64,000 bases of DNA from Chrysoperla carnea (lineage: Eukaryota > Arthropoda > Insecta > Neuroptera > Chrysopidae). The DNA is taken from the NCBI RefSeq assembly GCF_905475395.1, contig NC_058341.1, positions 34,301,501 through 34,365,500 on the forward strand, given 5' to 3'. Below the pieces are notes generated by a model. That model saw nothing but the letters and a program-made list of their open reading frames with translations. It made no database searches and was not told the origin of the DNA. A program made the translations under genes and the position numbers. This document shows positions 17,870 to 31,872 of this stretch, in pieces; position 1 is the stretch's first letter, and each line of letters begins with the position of its first letter.

Positions 17870-18110
17870 TTTAAAGAGGTCGTATCGTGTGACTGCTTTA
17901 AATGCAAAAAATTTTTTATATACATTTTTTTATGTCTTCTTGTTTTCAAAAACTCTTAAATCGATTTTGCTTAAGCAAGCTTAAAAAATATATAAGGCAA
18001 AAACTTAATTATTAAAATGCCAAAACTCGCTGCTTGTTTCAACATTTTTTATTTCAAATGAACAAATGATTGTGTATTTTTGAGATTCGGTCACGATACG
18101 ACTCTTTTAA
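17870..18110. mobile_element. MITE-like element, TIR AGAGTCGTATCGTG
   Basis: TTTAAAGAGGTCGTATCGTG at the left faces CACGATACGACTCTTTTAA at the right, about 240 bp overall. Arms differ at a few positions. No ORF. Confidence 0.65.
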
Positions 18111-19050
18111 AAATCAAATAAAAATTTTTTCTTTATTTTTCTTAAAATTCAATTTGATCTTATGAAATTTTATCCACACTTATATAAAATGAAAATAAAA
18201 AATTCGTTAAAATCCATAATTATTCATCTTTGAACTGTTTAAAATTTTCACTGTTTTCGATCCTTGCGACACCCGACAACAATTAAAACTACATACGATT
18301 GTAGAATAGGCATTAAACTTTATTCAATCCAGTCATGATGTATGTTTAATCGAATTAAGTGCTACTTTTTCCTTACTATGAACAGCGGGTCTTTGGAAAT
18401 CATTATAAACGACAATTCCTTTCATATAAAAATAATTGTATTTATTCAGCTTGTGGAAGCTCAAATCGTTCGAAAATGGAAAATAAATCATTAATACGCA
18501 CTTTTGTTATTGGTAAATTAGCAAAATTCGAAGAAGTAGGAAGTGATTTTCTTAAAGCCACTTTTATACCTCTATACAAAAGAAAATGGAACTAATGTTT
18601 TTATGTGATTAATGAGTTTTCAAGAGATCATTAGATAGTAATTAATCCATTATACAAAATTATCAATTTTAGCCATTGGTGTTTGAATGTGTGGATATCA
18701 TCAAATTGCTCCCAAAAGAGCTAGATCTTCTATCTTTTTCGCTAATTGACCAAAATTAAAAATCCGTATAAATGATTTCTTATGAATATTTGCTCCACGA
18801 ACTGAACTACATGAGTTAATAATTATTTTTTTCGTTTATATTTTTATTATTATCATTATAAATTAAAAAAAGAATATTAAAAATGTTAATTATAATTAAT
18901 TAATGTAAACCTTAACAACAAATATATAGATTTTTTTTTTAAATATTTTAATTAAATATATATATTTTTTAATTTCATATTTATACTGTTTTAAATATGA
19001 GTTATATATTCTAATACCACGATAATTATTAGGAAGTACACTTTTACTCT

Positions 19051-19056
19051 TTTATT
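19051..19056 (-). terminator. Candidate poly(A) signal of the ATP9 gene
   Basis: AATAAA on the minus strand about 110 nt after the ATP9 stop codon. Position is typical for a short 3' UTR. Confidence 0.5.
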
Positions 19057-19164
19057 GGGAACAATGTTCTTGTGTGTGAGTATGTGAGTTTTGTAATGAA
19101 GCGCTTGCATTTCATTATATCCCAGATTATTTTGTTTTCTTTTTGTATTTGTATCAAAATATAT

Positions 19165-22100
19165 TTATGATAATTTACTATAACTTGGCGGTGAGAACTT
19201 TTTCCTTAAGAATTTTAATATATACAATGGTAGACATGATACTAATGTTATTAAAAGTACTTTCCATAGAAAATCTTTTGTACGAATAAATTCCGAATCT
19301 GAAAATAACAAAATAAAAAATTAATTAAGTAATAGGCCAGGGATGGCGAATCAATGGCACGCGACACAATATTTTATCCTGCCACCGATTACTATGAAGA
19401 ATTATATTACGAAGGAGTCCAAGTGTTCCTACATTGTCTGTAAAACGATTTTATTGTACAAATAACAAATCCGTTAGTCGAAGAAGCGAACCAGAGAAAA
19501 CAGAGAATTAATTACAAGTGCAGTTAATAGATAGATAGACAGAGAGGAACAAACAGTCGAAGTATATGATTAAATACGTTGACAAAAATTGTCACGCAAG
19601 CGCGGTAAGTTTCTCGGTTGCAAATGTCAGCGCTCACTTTTTTAATGATTTCGATCATAAACATAAGGTAATTCAGCTCATCAAAGATACTCTTCTAACT
19701 AGAAACATAATAAAAGAAAGAATCTTAAAGCTAGCCGGAAATGTAACAGATCAACAAAAAATTGACATTAACTCCGCTCTTTTTATATCGCTTTGTCTTG
19801 ACGAAAGCATCGACGTCTATAAATTTGCACGTTTAGCTGTGTTTACTCAATATATAAACTATTAAACTATTTTTCAGCAGGCGTAGAATAAATAGACGTA
19901 TTAAGAAATCATAGTAATTTACTACGATACTATTCAAATGAATCAATGAACTATCTAATAAAAAAATACGACTGCTCTTTTAATGACATAGTTATGATTC
20001 CAACCCTCATATGACTGCCGTATTGTCTGCTTGACGTCGTTAATGATTTTTCCAATGCTTGAGGAATAACTAACGTATTTTGGAGGAAATGTTTATATAG
20101 GTATTCTACAGAAAATGATCCAATAAAATGAAAAAAGATGATTGAAAATTGAATTTACGTACACGAAACGATGTATTTTTACACTTTCTACACCTTCTAC
20201 AATTTATTTCATTTTGTTTCTAGTAAATGTATCTAAAATACATTTTTTCCCGTAAAAGAAAAACTTGTCTCATTTTTTACGATTCATAAACCATTAAATA
20301 CCCAAAGAAGTTAAAGAAAAAAATTCTTACCGAAATAATCGTGTAACACAATTAATGACAAAACATACAGCCCTAATGAAAATATTTCGGCTAAAACCAT
20401 AAGATAATGCCATGTTCGAATTGTTAACGCCACCATAATTAATTCAGTTAAAATCAATGACGTAAAACTAATTGCAACAATATGAATATATTCGTCTTCA
20501 AATAAAATTAAAGCACCATACATCACGACGCCACCTGTAAAGCAAAAATTTAATTAATTTTGAAACTAAAATCCGTTTTGAAATATTATTCATGAGATAT
20601 CACATTCACAGACAGACAATACGCTCTAATAAAAACGATTTTCGTCATTTTTGGATCAAAAATGCCTAAATAAAAGATTTACATTAAAATTGAAAACTTC
20701 GAACTTTTTAATTATTTTAAATCTTTTTCCAAGGTTCTCCTTGAGAAAAAAAAATGTAAAAAATTATTTCATTACAAAGCAAATTTTTAAAACTAGTAGA
20801 TTTTTAGAACGGTTTGCGTGACCGGAAATCCGTCTCTGATTATAAATGAAATCCTGGACAAAATATTTTATATAAGAACGTTTTAGAAATATCAATATAT
20901 AAATATTCTTATCAATATAGAAATATTGTCTTAACATTTTATACAAAACATGCTTTATTTACCTCCCGGGAAAATTAAAACGAATTATGTAATTCAACTC
21001 ACCTTGATAAATCGAAATAAGAACCCACATAAAAAATGTTTTGTATGATAAACTTCGACCTTTTGCTAGCTCTTTATATAATTCAGGATAAGTAAGTGCT
21101 ATATCTGCACTAATATCCTGATCCAGAACCAAACTAAAAACTGGTAATGATGTATAAAAAGTTGCATAACCCACCATTAAAAATCCTTGATATAATGATA
21201 CACTAGCTAAATAAAAAACGCTTGAAAAAACAGCCTGCATTGTTGAAATGATTAAACCTCTGTGAATAACAAATTGACTTAAACTTGCTGAACGTTTATA
21301 AGAATGTCGACCATGAACCAATAATAGTTGTGCCAATATTGAAAATTGTGGTATACTGAAGTCGCCAGCCAAACTTGCTTGTTTTCCTTCACGTCCTTCA
21401 ATACCGATTCCTGCATCTGCTTGTTGAATCATACTAACATCATTTCCTCCATCACCAACTGCAGCTGTTCGTTTGCCGGTATGCTTTTGAATTAATTGAA
21501 CCTAAAATAAAATAAATAATTAGTTAAAACGAAACTACAAGATTGGAAACTTAAAATGCTTACCACTTGTGCTTTTTGCGTCGGTGAACATCTGCAACAA
21601 ACAACTGCTGGAGCAGCTGTTGCTAATTCCAAGAATTCTTGTTGATAGTAAGTTAAACAAACTTCTAAACTTTCACCGCTAACAACCAAAGCACAATCTC
21701 TTTTTCTTCGAAAAGCATTTAACTCCAAATGGGCGTCTGTTCGAGTAACCACTTTCTTTAAAACGTACAGGCCTGGAAATATAATTAAAGTTATTTTATA
21801 AATTTATATAAATATAATCGCAACTAGCTTCATGTAATAAATTTTACCTTGAGTCCTTGAAACTAATCTAGAACTTTTTGCAATACATGTAGCAGTTTCT
21901 AGTTTATCACCAGTCAACATCCATATCTTAATTCCAGCATTTCGTAATAATTCTAAAGTTGGTCGTACATTATCCTGAAGTTTATCTTCTACACCAGTAA
22001 CACATAAAAGTTCCATTTCACGTTCTAAAGATTCAACAACTTGTGCTACTCTTGCAACCCGATCAGTTACTGTCATTCGAGCAGCATCATATCGAGCTTC

Positions 22101-25100
22101 AAAATCTAAGTACTGTTCTTCTGTAAGAATTTTTCGAGCTACAACTAAAGTTCTTAAGCCTTCTCGTGCCATATTGCCACATTCTTCATCTAACCAATCC
22201 GTATATTGAACGATGGTTGACATAACAACATCCGCGCCTTTTAAGTAAAAACAAATTTCTCCACTTTGTAAATCCTGTAAAAAAAATTTGACTTAAAAAA
22301 AAAAATGCGTTATAAATTCCTAAACGATTCTATTTAAGGTAGTATTGGGCCATAAAAATGACAGAAGGTTATAAAACCAAAGAAAAATTGTCAATAATTG
22401 CTGTCAACAACTGTTCCATTCATCGAGAAAGTGAAGCCGACTGTTTTTCGAAAAGAAAGCAGTTGAGTTAATCATCTAACTACTTTAAAACAAGGAAGAA
22501 CAATAACATTCGATTTTGTTTGTTTTGTGTTCCATGAGATTTTTATGGGTTTAACAGACGGAAAAACAACTAGGGAAATAGTATACCTTATATAAACTTA
22601 ATTTGACAAAAATGAACTTAAATTTTATTACGGTCAAACTGAGTTTCTATACATTTATCAAATGTAATTTTTTTTTTAAATTTACCTTGACAATAATTCC
22701 CATCCTTTTTGTTTCGCTTGTAAATGGAAATACTTGTAAAATTGAATAGCGTGCACTCCTGTTTCCAGGGCCTCTTAATTGCATACTAACTAAATCTCTA
22801 TTAACAAGTGCTAATCCAACTTGTTGTGTCCATTGAACGAGAGCAATTTCATCAGGACTTGATGCCTGATATGTACATTCACGTGGTTCCGCCATATTCT
22901 GTTGAAAATGTTGGTCAGCTTCAGTATCAGAAATAACTGATGATGTTTCAGCATTGTCTGATTCTTCATAAATTGGTGTGACATTATGACATAAAGCTAA
23001 CGCTTGTACAGCATCCCTAACCCTTGTATTCTCCGATTTTCGCAACCTGGCTGGTGTTAAAGCATTCTCTGATTGATTAAATGCTCCAGATAACATATTT
23101 TTTACAATTTCAAAACTATCTTGGTTATAACTGACAGTTCCCAAATGTAATCGTTTAAGAACCATGGAATTTTGTGTTAGGGTTCCAGTTTTATCTGTTA
23201 ATAAATAAGAAATTCGACCAAGTTCTTCAGGAATCGTTGTACAACGAACGGTTGTTCCAGGCATTGTTGGATCGTGTCCAATTGCATATGAATAGTAGGA
23301 TTTTCCCATATCCAAATTTACTCGCAAACTGTTCAGTAAATAAACTTACATAAGTAAATATATATCATTTATACGAAGTTGTATTTCGAAAAACATTACC
23401 TTATAGGAATTATATACGAGAAAAGTAACACAAATCGGAACCAGTATCGATACCAAGGTCCACTAAATCCTTTTAATATCATCATTAAAAATGCTAATCC
23501 AACTACTGCGCAAAATAATACTTTCGTCAATTGATTTATTTCAATGTCTAATAGACCAACTTTGGATCTTGGTGCAGAATTATTCATTACTGATCTGGTT
23601 TCAGGACCTATAAAAGACAATACATATTGGTTTTGATTGACCGGATTAGTTTATGTTAAATTGAATGATTCCAGAGAAATGTTGAATTTATTTTATGAAA
23701 TGTGACTATTCCATAATCATGGCAAAATTTTAGGAAATTAAAATAATAGTAGTCTACCACTGTCGTTAAGAGAGCTTCTTTTGTTAGAACAGATTAAGGA
23801 ACGTGAAATTTGATCACACTTGGTATAAGCAAGGCTTAAGAAGTTGACATCTTTATCACCAAAGTTAGAGAAATTCATACCTGTATAAACTACAACCCCA
23901 ACCGCTTGTCCAGATGCAATAACACAATTTGTCCATAATGTATTCTCAACATCCAAACTTTCTTCTGCTCCCATGGCATCGTGCTAAATTTAAGAAATAA
24001 ATTGAAATTAATAGGCATACAATTGAATGTGAAATATAAAATTTAAAAATTCGCAAACATCAAATACCAACATACCCGAGTAAACGTTCCAATAAAAGAA
24101 TGTATATCTCGTTGTGGTTTTTCTGCATAAATGCTGGCTTGAATAAGAAATAAATGATCATTTGATGGTAATTTTTGGGTAGTTGGTACAGCAAGTCGTA
24201 ATTTCCAATCAGTTTCTCCATCTAATTGATCTGTTCGCACAAATACAGCGCCTGTACGTTCTGAAGTACGTAATAATACTAAATCGGCGGGTACACGTTG
24301 ATCTTTATCGACAATTATAATATCACCAACACGTAGTTTTGAGGCAGCAACTAACTCGGAGCCCCCTGCTGCACTTTGTAATAATCGACGATATTTTTGA
24401 CTATTGACTTCTTGATCTCTTCGATGACGTCGTAAATCATCTACAGCCTCTCGACAAATTGTTACGAGGAGAACAAAACACTATAAAACAAATTACAAAT
24501 TTTGTAATTATTATTAATAGTGAATCAAAGCTGATTGATAAACAATGAAAATTATTAAATCTCGGTAATGAGTCGATGTAAAGCATTGGTAACTATGTAT
24601 AGATCGTAGGATAATGATACATTTTCTCGCTTTTACCCCGTAGGGCGTTAGAAAGTATTTTTGTGTTGACTAAAATTAGGGAAAATTTCCTAATGGGACG
24701 CATGGGCAAAAATACTTGACATATCAAAAAATTCGGTTTCCATTTTTCGAGTCCTTAATCTTATTTTGGGCTATTCGCTTTCTTCTCATTCAAATCAAAC
24801 TTTCTCTCATTTTAGTCAAAAACGATATACTTTTCATATTCGTCCCCCATTTTTCAGATTTTTCAGAAAAATTTTAGGCATTACATTCATTTTAACTAAA
24901 TAGAAATTTATATCATTTTATTATAAGTAAAAAATATTTAATTTTTTCTACTAATCATGAATATATTAAGAATTCATCAAATATTTAACTATAAAAATAT
25001 TCAAACAATAGTTTATTTCGTTAAACAGGAAACTTTTAATTAAAAATTATAGTTTTATTTAACAACGGTGTCAAAAAGCAAGAGTAACAGTATACTAGAC

Positions 25101-27354
25101 TGCATTTCGTTTTAATCAGTAACCAGTATAGCTGACTACAAATGAACGGTTTCGCAGTATACTGAATTAACGTCATACCTTACAGTTGTCACAGTGTATA
25201 TCGATCATACCCATTGAAAGTTCGATGCAATGACGTCATATCACTCAACTTTTTAAATAATGATATATTTTAGTTTGAATTTCAAATAGATTTATGTGAT
25301 GTGCTATTTGGGTCTTTGTTTTCGAATGAAAAAAAAGTGCATGTTCCCTATTAGCAGATTCTATCTTAACCAAGGGGTGCCAGTTTTTTAAAAAAAAGAA
25401 AGTGGCACCACAATGATTTTTTTGATAAACACCGAAAACTTGAAGTCACTGTTTGAATGTATAACACAACTTGAAGTATTACACTGTTTGAATGAACTGG
25501 TTAACTGTGGTAAATAATTATTTTTGGGAACAATTATTTTCCCTAGCTTGTTGTAAAAACCTTTTTTTACTATCAATGTATGAAAAAAATGGTGCTTTTT
25601 ATGTGCATGTGATCATTATTTAATGAAAATATGATTTCAAATAAAACTCAAATCCAAAAAGCTAAGAAGCTCGTATATTTTTTTCAGGTTTCAGGTTTTT
25701 CATTTATATGAAATGATCATTTTAAGCTATGTATGTGAAATAATCATTTTAAGCTGAATTTAGTAACAATATTTCCTAGGGGCAGACTTTTTAGTTTCTA
25801 CCTAAACGACTTAAATATTTGAAATTATCCTTGAATAAAATTGGAACATACATGATTTGAGAGAAATCTTTTGCACCAATTCCTACTTTCGTTTACCTTC
25901 ACAGTGGAATATACTCAGTTTTAGCGAATAATTCATTTTACTAAGAGAGTATCCATGAAATATGTGCGCAAATTATTAAGATGATAAAGCCTAGTGTGGA
26001 AGAAGAAGATGGGTATTCAACAAAAGTCTATTAATTTTTTTAATAAAACTTTTATAACAAATATAAACATTAAAAAAATAAGGGAGGGGGAACGCATTTT
26101 TTGTAATTTCAATAAAAATACTAATAGTTTAATCTACAAACCGTTATCAATAATAAATACTCTGTACCATTATTGATTTAAAGTTATCTATTTAAATAAT
26201 AGTTTGCCATTTCTAGAAATTTTGTTATCAATGATTTCAACATATTACAAACATGAAAAAATAAAATGAACAAAAATTCATCAAATACATACCAATGGTC
26301 CCCAATAAGTATATAAATATCCAATTCGTATATCGGGTATAAATTGACTACATGCCATTATTAAAAAGTATAAATTCAGAAAGAATTTAAATTGCTGATA
26401 TAAAACCAATGGTAAAAATGTGATAATATTATATTTTTGATTGCGAATAGCATTTGCAGGAAATTGTCCATATTTATCCAAATTTGGTTTCCCAAGATGT
26501 ATTGTACGTGAACGAATTTCTCTTGGACCACAAAATCGTTGCCAGAAACGCACCCAACAACTATAAATTAAAAATAACAAGGCACTCGTTAAAATTAAAT
26601 ATTTACTTTTAGCCATTTTTTTTTTCTATAATTATGCATGACAGATTTCGTAAAAAACCCACTTAAGAGCGCATTAAATACTTTCAAATCAAATAGTGAC
26701 TAATATAAATTAATTTAAATAAATAAACATAAATGTGTTTTAGATTTTACCCGAACCATGAAATCTCATGTTGTCGTTTGTTAATTAATGGTATGTCTTC
26801 TTTTGAAGAACGTTTTGTCGACGTAGTACTAGGTGATTCCGGATTACTCATCTTTACATTATTAGTAATACTGTTATAAAAACAAAAACGACACCACTTA
26901 ACAAATAGCTTTGCGATAAAAACCTAATTTATTTTAATAAATTTTATTATTATAGCTTTGTGTTATTTACTGATTAGAAAGATATCAACACCTATGTGAC
27001 AGAATTCGTCATCTGACATTTGAGTGGTGCCGTCTATGAATGAAAATATGAATGAAAACACAAAATATTAAATTAACCTTAAAAATAGGGCACCAAAATG
27101 ATTTTTTAATTTTCTTCTTGGCATAAATTTTGTTAGAATTATTATTAATGAAATTAATATTAAAATATGTAGGAACATGATTATTGAAAATATTCATATT
27201 ACCAACAGGTCATTGTTAGGATATTTCGTCTACGTTTTGGATTATTGCGATTACGAACTAAAATTTCGCCATCGTAATTATTACGAGGTACAGGATTGCC
27301 TAAAAGAAAATCGGTTTCTTCATCCAAATCAAAATCTTGAAGCTGATATTCCAT
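19165..27354 (-). CDS. ATP9: ATP9-type P4-ATPase (phospholipid flippase class 2), 12 exons
   Basis: Exons on the minus strand: 27354-27203, 26870-26751, 26625 or 26605-26293, 24480-24076, 23983-23881, 23607-23400, 23328-22686, 22274-21848, 21772-21564, 21501-21003, 20534-20331 and 19298-19165 (TAA). About 1138-1145 residues, as expected for ATP9A/B. Motifs in order: [13 protein letters not shown] (actuator), PISLRVN in the membrane segment specific to P4 pumps, [11 protein letters not shown] with the phosphorylated Asp near residue 479, YLKGADVVM (nucleotide-binding), [11 protein letters not shown] and [11 protein letters not shown] (Mg/hinge), then the C-terminal membrane segments. ATP9 proteins act in Golgi/endosomal membranes and, unlike most P4 pumps, are thought not to need a CDC50 partner. 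All splice phases agree except at the exon 2/3 join, where an A10 run leaves the frame one base short unless an inner AG is used. Confidence 0.95.
19338..20130 (+). pseudogene. hAT (ZBED/Charlie-like) transposase relic in ATP9 intron 11
   Basis: CAGGGATGGCGAATC at 19338 resembles a Charlie-type hAT end. The frame 19566-19865 reads like the middle of a hAT transposase of the ZBED5/SCAND3 kind: [18 protein letters not shown], then [13 protein letters not shown], then LAVFTQYI. Further homology seems to continue past the stop to about 20100 with more stops. No matching right terminus was found. It sits antisense to ATP9. Confidence 0.65.
24481..26292. other. ATP9 intron 3 (1.8 kb), no element recognised
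   Basis: Bounded by a GTATGT donor and a TTTTATAG acceptor on the minus strand. Contents are AT-rich; CAGTATACT occurs twice near 25085-25170 but I cannot tie it to a family. The short frames at 25388-25576 and 25994-26176 look like chance. Confidence 0.5.
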
Positions 27355-28120
27355 AATGATTTCCACACTTTTCGTTTATTTGCTTTCGCCTTTTTTAATT
27401 ATTAATTCATTGTTAGGTTAGACACTTTTAATTTTAATTTGCATTTTTATGTTTACAAAAATTTTAATTTAGTAATTAAAAGTTATTTTTTGATAATATT
27501 GTGTAAATTAATGCAAATCTAATTTTAAACCGTAAAAAACAAACATTAATATTTTATTATATCCGCAATGCATAGAACAAATAGACATTATTGTATTATC
27601 TCAGACTCAAACCCAAACCGACTGTCCCTAACTACAGAGAGGGTATTTAAATTTAATTTTTTTTTTTGAAATATGAGGGTTGTTAATATATCCCAAAAAG
27701 CAAAGATGTAGTGTTAGTTACTCCTAATTCCGGCTTTAATTAAACTTGTATTCTAACATAATAATTTCCATTTATATCAATTTTATCTCAACCTTTATCT
27801 CCAGTAAGATAAAATGTCAATTAATAAAGAAAAAACAATAAAACCCAACTGCGCTTAAAATATATCATCATATTAAAGACGTCATTGAAATAAAATTAAT
27901 TAATGAGGAGAAATCGAGACACTGGATAATTATACTCAAATTCGAACGAAAAACACTATAGTATATAACAATTTGTATATTTTTATAACTTTTTTGAAAA
28001 AGATTTTTCTTTTGATGTTCAAAAACATAATTACAATCTTCAAAGGAAAAAAGGCATGGAATTAATAACTATAATAAAGTTAGCGTGGGATATTAATAAA
28101 ATTTATGAAATCATTTATCA

Positions 28121-28490
28121 AAAAATTGCTCTCTACATGCGCTTTCGGATTCCACAATTGCTCCATGAATTATTAAATAATTATTTAATTATATATTTTC
28201 AATTAAAAATACAAAATTTTTGTTTCTAATATCTCACTAAATTGATAGTTTTTTCAAACGTATTTGCTATCAATAAATTGCTCCTAGTTCTTTCGGGATT
28301 TAACGATATCGATTTATAAATATAAATCCCGAAAGAACTAAACGGGAGCATTTTGTTGATAAAACGTTTGGAAAACTATCAATTTACTGAGATATTAGAA
28401 ACAAAAATTGTTTATTTTTAATTGAAAATATTTAATAAAATAATTGGAGCAATTGTGGAATCCGAAGGAGCATTTAGAAAGCAATTTTTT
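28121..28490. mobile_element. Fold-back element with ~160-bp arms
   Basis: AAAAATTGCTCTCTACATGC at 28121 faces the complement at 28471-28490, and similarity continues through CGGATTCCACAATTGCTCC, GTTTCTAATATCTCA, AACTATCAAT and GTTCTTTCGGGATTTA to a centre near 28310. Almost the whole 370 bp is one imperfect palindrome. No coding capacity. Confidence 0.85.
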
Positions 28491-28534
28491 ATTAATATTA
28501 TTTAAAAAATAATATTAAGATATAAAAGAAGATT

Positions 28535-28602
28535 AAAAAAGATCCACTAGATGGCAACACTAGGGGGGATACAAATATATCCTGCCATCTAGAAGATCTT
28601 TT
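28535..28602. mobile_element. Tiny hairpin element (AGATGGCA arms)
   Basis: AAAGATCCACTAGATGGCA faces TGCCATCTAGAAGATCTTT with about 30 bp between. It lies next to the 28.1-28.5 kb fold-back and is probably a separate small MITE-like hairpin. Confidence 0.6.
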
Positions 28603-28699
28603 TTTTGTCTTCAGAGGAAAATGGCTAATTGCCAGTTTACTAGTTAAAATATACAAATAACAATATATAAAATGAACCAAAGACTTTTACAAACTCAAT

Positions 28700-31600
28700 T
28701 ATGTTCGCATTGCTCATTCTTGTGTGGTGAAATTTTTTTTATAACAGTTAACACTTACCTTTTAAATCGATCAGCCATATCAGAGTTATGAAAAATATAG
28801 ATCAACAATCAAACAAATTATCAACTTTTGCAGTATTCAAAATTCGTATTGTCCATTATAATTTTGCCTTTTCTATGTATTTCATCATGTTGGTCTATTT
28901 AATTACAATGTGAATAAAAAAATTGAAACTTCATTCTTCATAAATGATACCTATCAAAGATAACCCACATCAAACATTTGAACTATCTTTTCGTTGTATT
29001 GTCGTTTGGACTTGGACTACACAGAAAATATTGCTGTAGTATTTTGGTGCATTTTTTTCTTATTTTTAAGGAGTTTTTTTGGAAAGAGCGGACGAGGAAG
29101 TGATTGTATGTTTTGAAAGATTCAAGGAAAATAGATATTGTTTGAATTTCGTAATTCGTACAAGTATACAGCCTTTGAGGAGCACAAATGCAAAAACCGC
29201 AAGGGAACTTTCCTCTCAAAATTTTATCCTCTATGTCACTGTGCTACCCGAATACAATAGTTACAGAACACTCTATATTATACAAGCTAGTATACTTATA
29301 TGTATTTCTGAATGCATAGTCACTAAGCTTGCGTTTCTTATTAACGTCATGATGAGATTTCATCGTTGATAATTTTAAATACACGGTATTCACACAATGA
29401 ATAACATTGGGATACGCATTAAGGGTTGATTTTGTCTCTTATTTGAGTGTGCTTCTTATTTATATAATTATCTTTTTTTATTTTAAATTTCTTATACATT
29501 CTTGTAAGAATAAAATTTATATTACCAAAGTCAAAAAAATAAGTATACAATTTGCGTTTTAAATCATTTCCCATGCTATATCAATGAGTGTGAGAGAGTG
29601 CATATACGTAGAGCAATGTGTATAAGAAAGATAATATTATATATTTTCAAGCTGTATCGTATTGAAGAAAGGGTAAATAATATTATCTGCTACTGTTCAG
29701 AGGTACATGAGTCATTCATACTCAAAGCAAACTATCCCTGAACAAAGCGACAAACACATACACGAAAACATAGAATATCTTTTTTAAAAACATTGCATAA
29801 TGTATTTGCATTCTCTCAGACTGATTGATACAGTATGAGAAATTATTTAAAAAATAAATTTAATACAAATTAAGAAATACCGATACCTAATGCGATAATA
29901 CTTATTCAATTTCAGTGGGAACTGCAGAATTCTCTTGATTTAAACAAAAAAAAACTTTTCTAACTTACATGTGCCTATATCTCGGTAACTATTTTGTTAT
30001 GAGAATCATTTTAAGCTTAAAATATTAAGAAGGCAATATGGCAAAAATTTATTTTTCCGTGGGCTCTGATAATTTTAGGAAGCAGCTAGCCGGATGATCC
30101 ATCCTAGACAAAATTTCTAGTTACGCCAATGGTTATTAAACTGTTTTTGTTCCTAAACAGGAACATCTATTTAGGAAAAAGAAACTCTGTGATGGTATGG
30201 GTGTAAATTGATATAATATGGTGATATCATAATGACATAATTTCATTAATAAAAGAACGCAAGTTAAGATTCTACAGTAAAACGACATTAATGAATAAGA
30301 AAAAATGTTTTTATTTCTTTTTTTTTTTTAAATTCACAGATTTGAGAATTAATATTGCCAAAAATCAATATCAGTTATCATAATAGTTATCATAAAAACA
30401 AACACTGTACATATAAGCATTCGATGACGACTTAAATAATATAATTAAATATCATACCTAATAATTTTGTTTGTTTGTTTTTTATTTACCTACAATAATT
30501 ATGAAAGCTAGATGCTGGAAAAATGATTATTCATTTTTTAATAATAAAATCTTAACAGCTATCATCTTTTTTTTGTCCATGTATCATCATGTCAAAAAAA
30601 AAAAAAAATTACACAAAAATCAATTTGCGCATTTTTAAAGTTTGTGCTAAAAAAATTTTCTTTATATTGTAATTATTACCATTATTTTATTTATTATTAT
30701 TTTTTATTGTATATAACAAATACACAACAAATAACTTATGAATCTAAAACTTTTCTAACTGTTGAGACAAATATTTATGTACTCAGTCAAGTTACCCGAT
30801 ATATACATTTTTTTTTTTTTGAGCATTCATCAATTAATTTCGATCCCTATACTTCCTTTCTCGTATATGTGTTCTACTTGATAAATAATTATGAAAAACA
30901 TTGAATTGCTAATTGGTTTTTGTAAATAACAACTAAGTTATAAATATAATAGGTTGAGTGCACCAAGATAATGCTGATATAGAAATTCAGATCTCAGAAA
31001 TATATACATTTATCACTTTTCAAATGCGAGCTATAAAAAAACCTAGTTCAACCTTTGCTATCCTTTTTTAATTTTGAAAATTATTTTTGGTCAAAATCTA
31101 AAGATTTTACAACAAAATTTCAAAAATTGTGAGTGAGTGCCCGGCGGGTAACTACAAGATACTCCGCCATCCTCCGAGCTATTATTAGTAAATCTGTTGC
31201 ACGCCTGTGTTAGCAAATAGACTCAATTCAGTAACAAGAAGTTTTTAAAAAAATAATTATTTACAATTCTTTTTGTTCCACTATCAAACATAATTAATGA
31301 AAATTTCATTGTATTAAATTTTTGAGATTAAGTTTTAAATACGTTCTAATGCCTACAATAGTTTTTGTATTGTATTTTGTAAATACGTATTTTGAATAAA
31401 ATATAGCCCTTATCAGTATTAAATTAGCTATTCGTTATCATTCTCTAAAAATCAAATTTAATTCCTCGTGAAGATTTTTGAACGCACCCATACTAATTTG
31501 TTTTTCATTTGAAAAATTTATCAACTAGAACAAATTTAATTATACATCATATTATATACGATTATTAACAAAAATAGTACGTTCTTAAATTTCATCTAAT

Positions 31601-31790
31601 AAGCAAAATGTGGCTTTTTAAAAAAAATTAAAAATCACAAGAAAAACGATTGTACTATTTTCTTCTGTTGGAAATCAGTGAAAAAGAATTAACTAATTCA
31701 GAAATAATATTATTTCATTTTTCATAAGTAAAATGATTAAAACGTTTAAAAATACTTAAATTGTCGCTATAATTTTGTTTTAAATCCTAA
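28700..31790. other. Intergenic stretch, nothing recognised
   Basis: AT-rich, with several frames of 80-100 codons (28983-29219 minus, 29079-29369 plus, 30644-30904 plus) lacking any recognisable domain or supporting splice sites. 31130-31205 is locally GC-richer but matches nothing I know. Confidence 0.45.
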
Positions 31791-31796
31791 TTCAGG

Positions 31797-31870
31797 TATG
31801 AATACGATTTTTTAAAATTATATCTATCTAAATCCAGATATTTATACTTTTAATTTTTTTTTTTTTGCAG
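31797..31870 (+). other. Predicted short intron before the 165-aa ORF
   Basis: Donor CAG|GTATGA and acceptor TTTTTTTGCAG|GT with a long pyrimidine tract. It supports real transcription of the downstream ORF; not tested by RNA. Confidence 0.45.
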
Positions 31871-31872
31871 GT

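Noticed and set aside
28983..29369. Overlapping frames on both strands near 29 kb
   Set aside because: Neither shows a family, neighbouring splice sites or coding-like composition.
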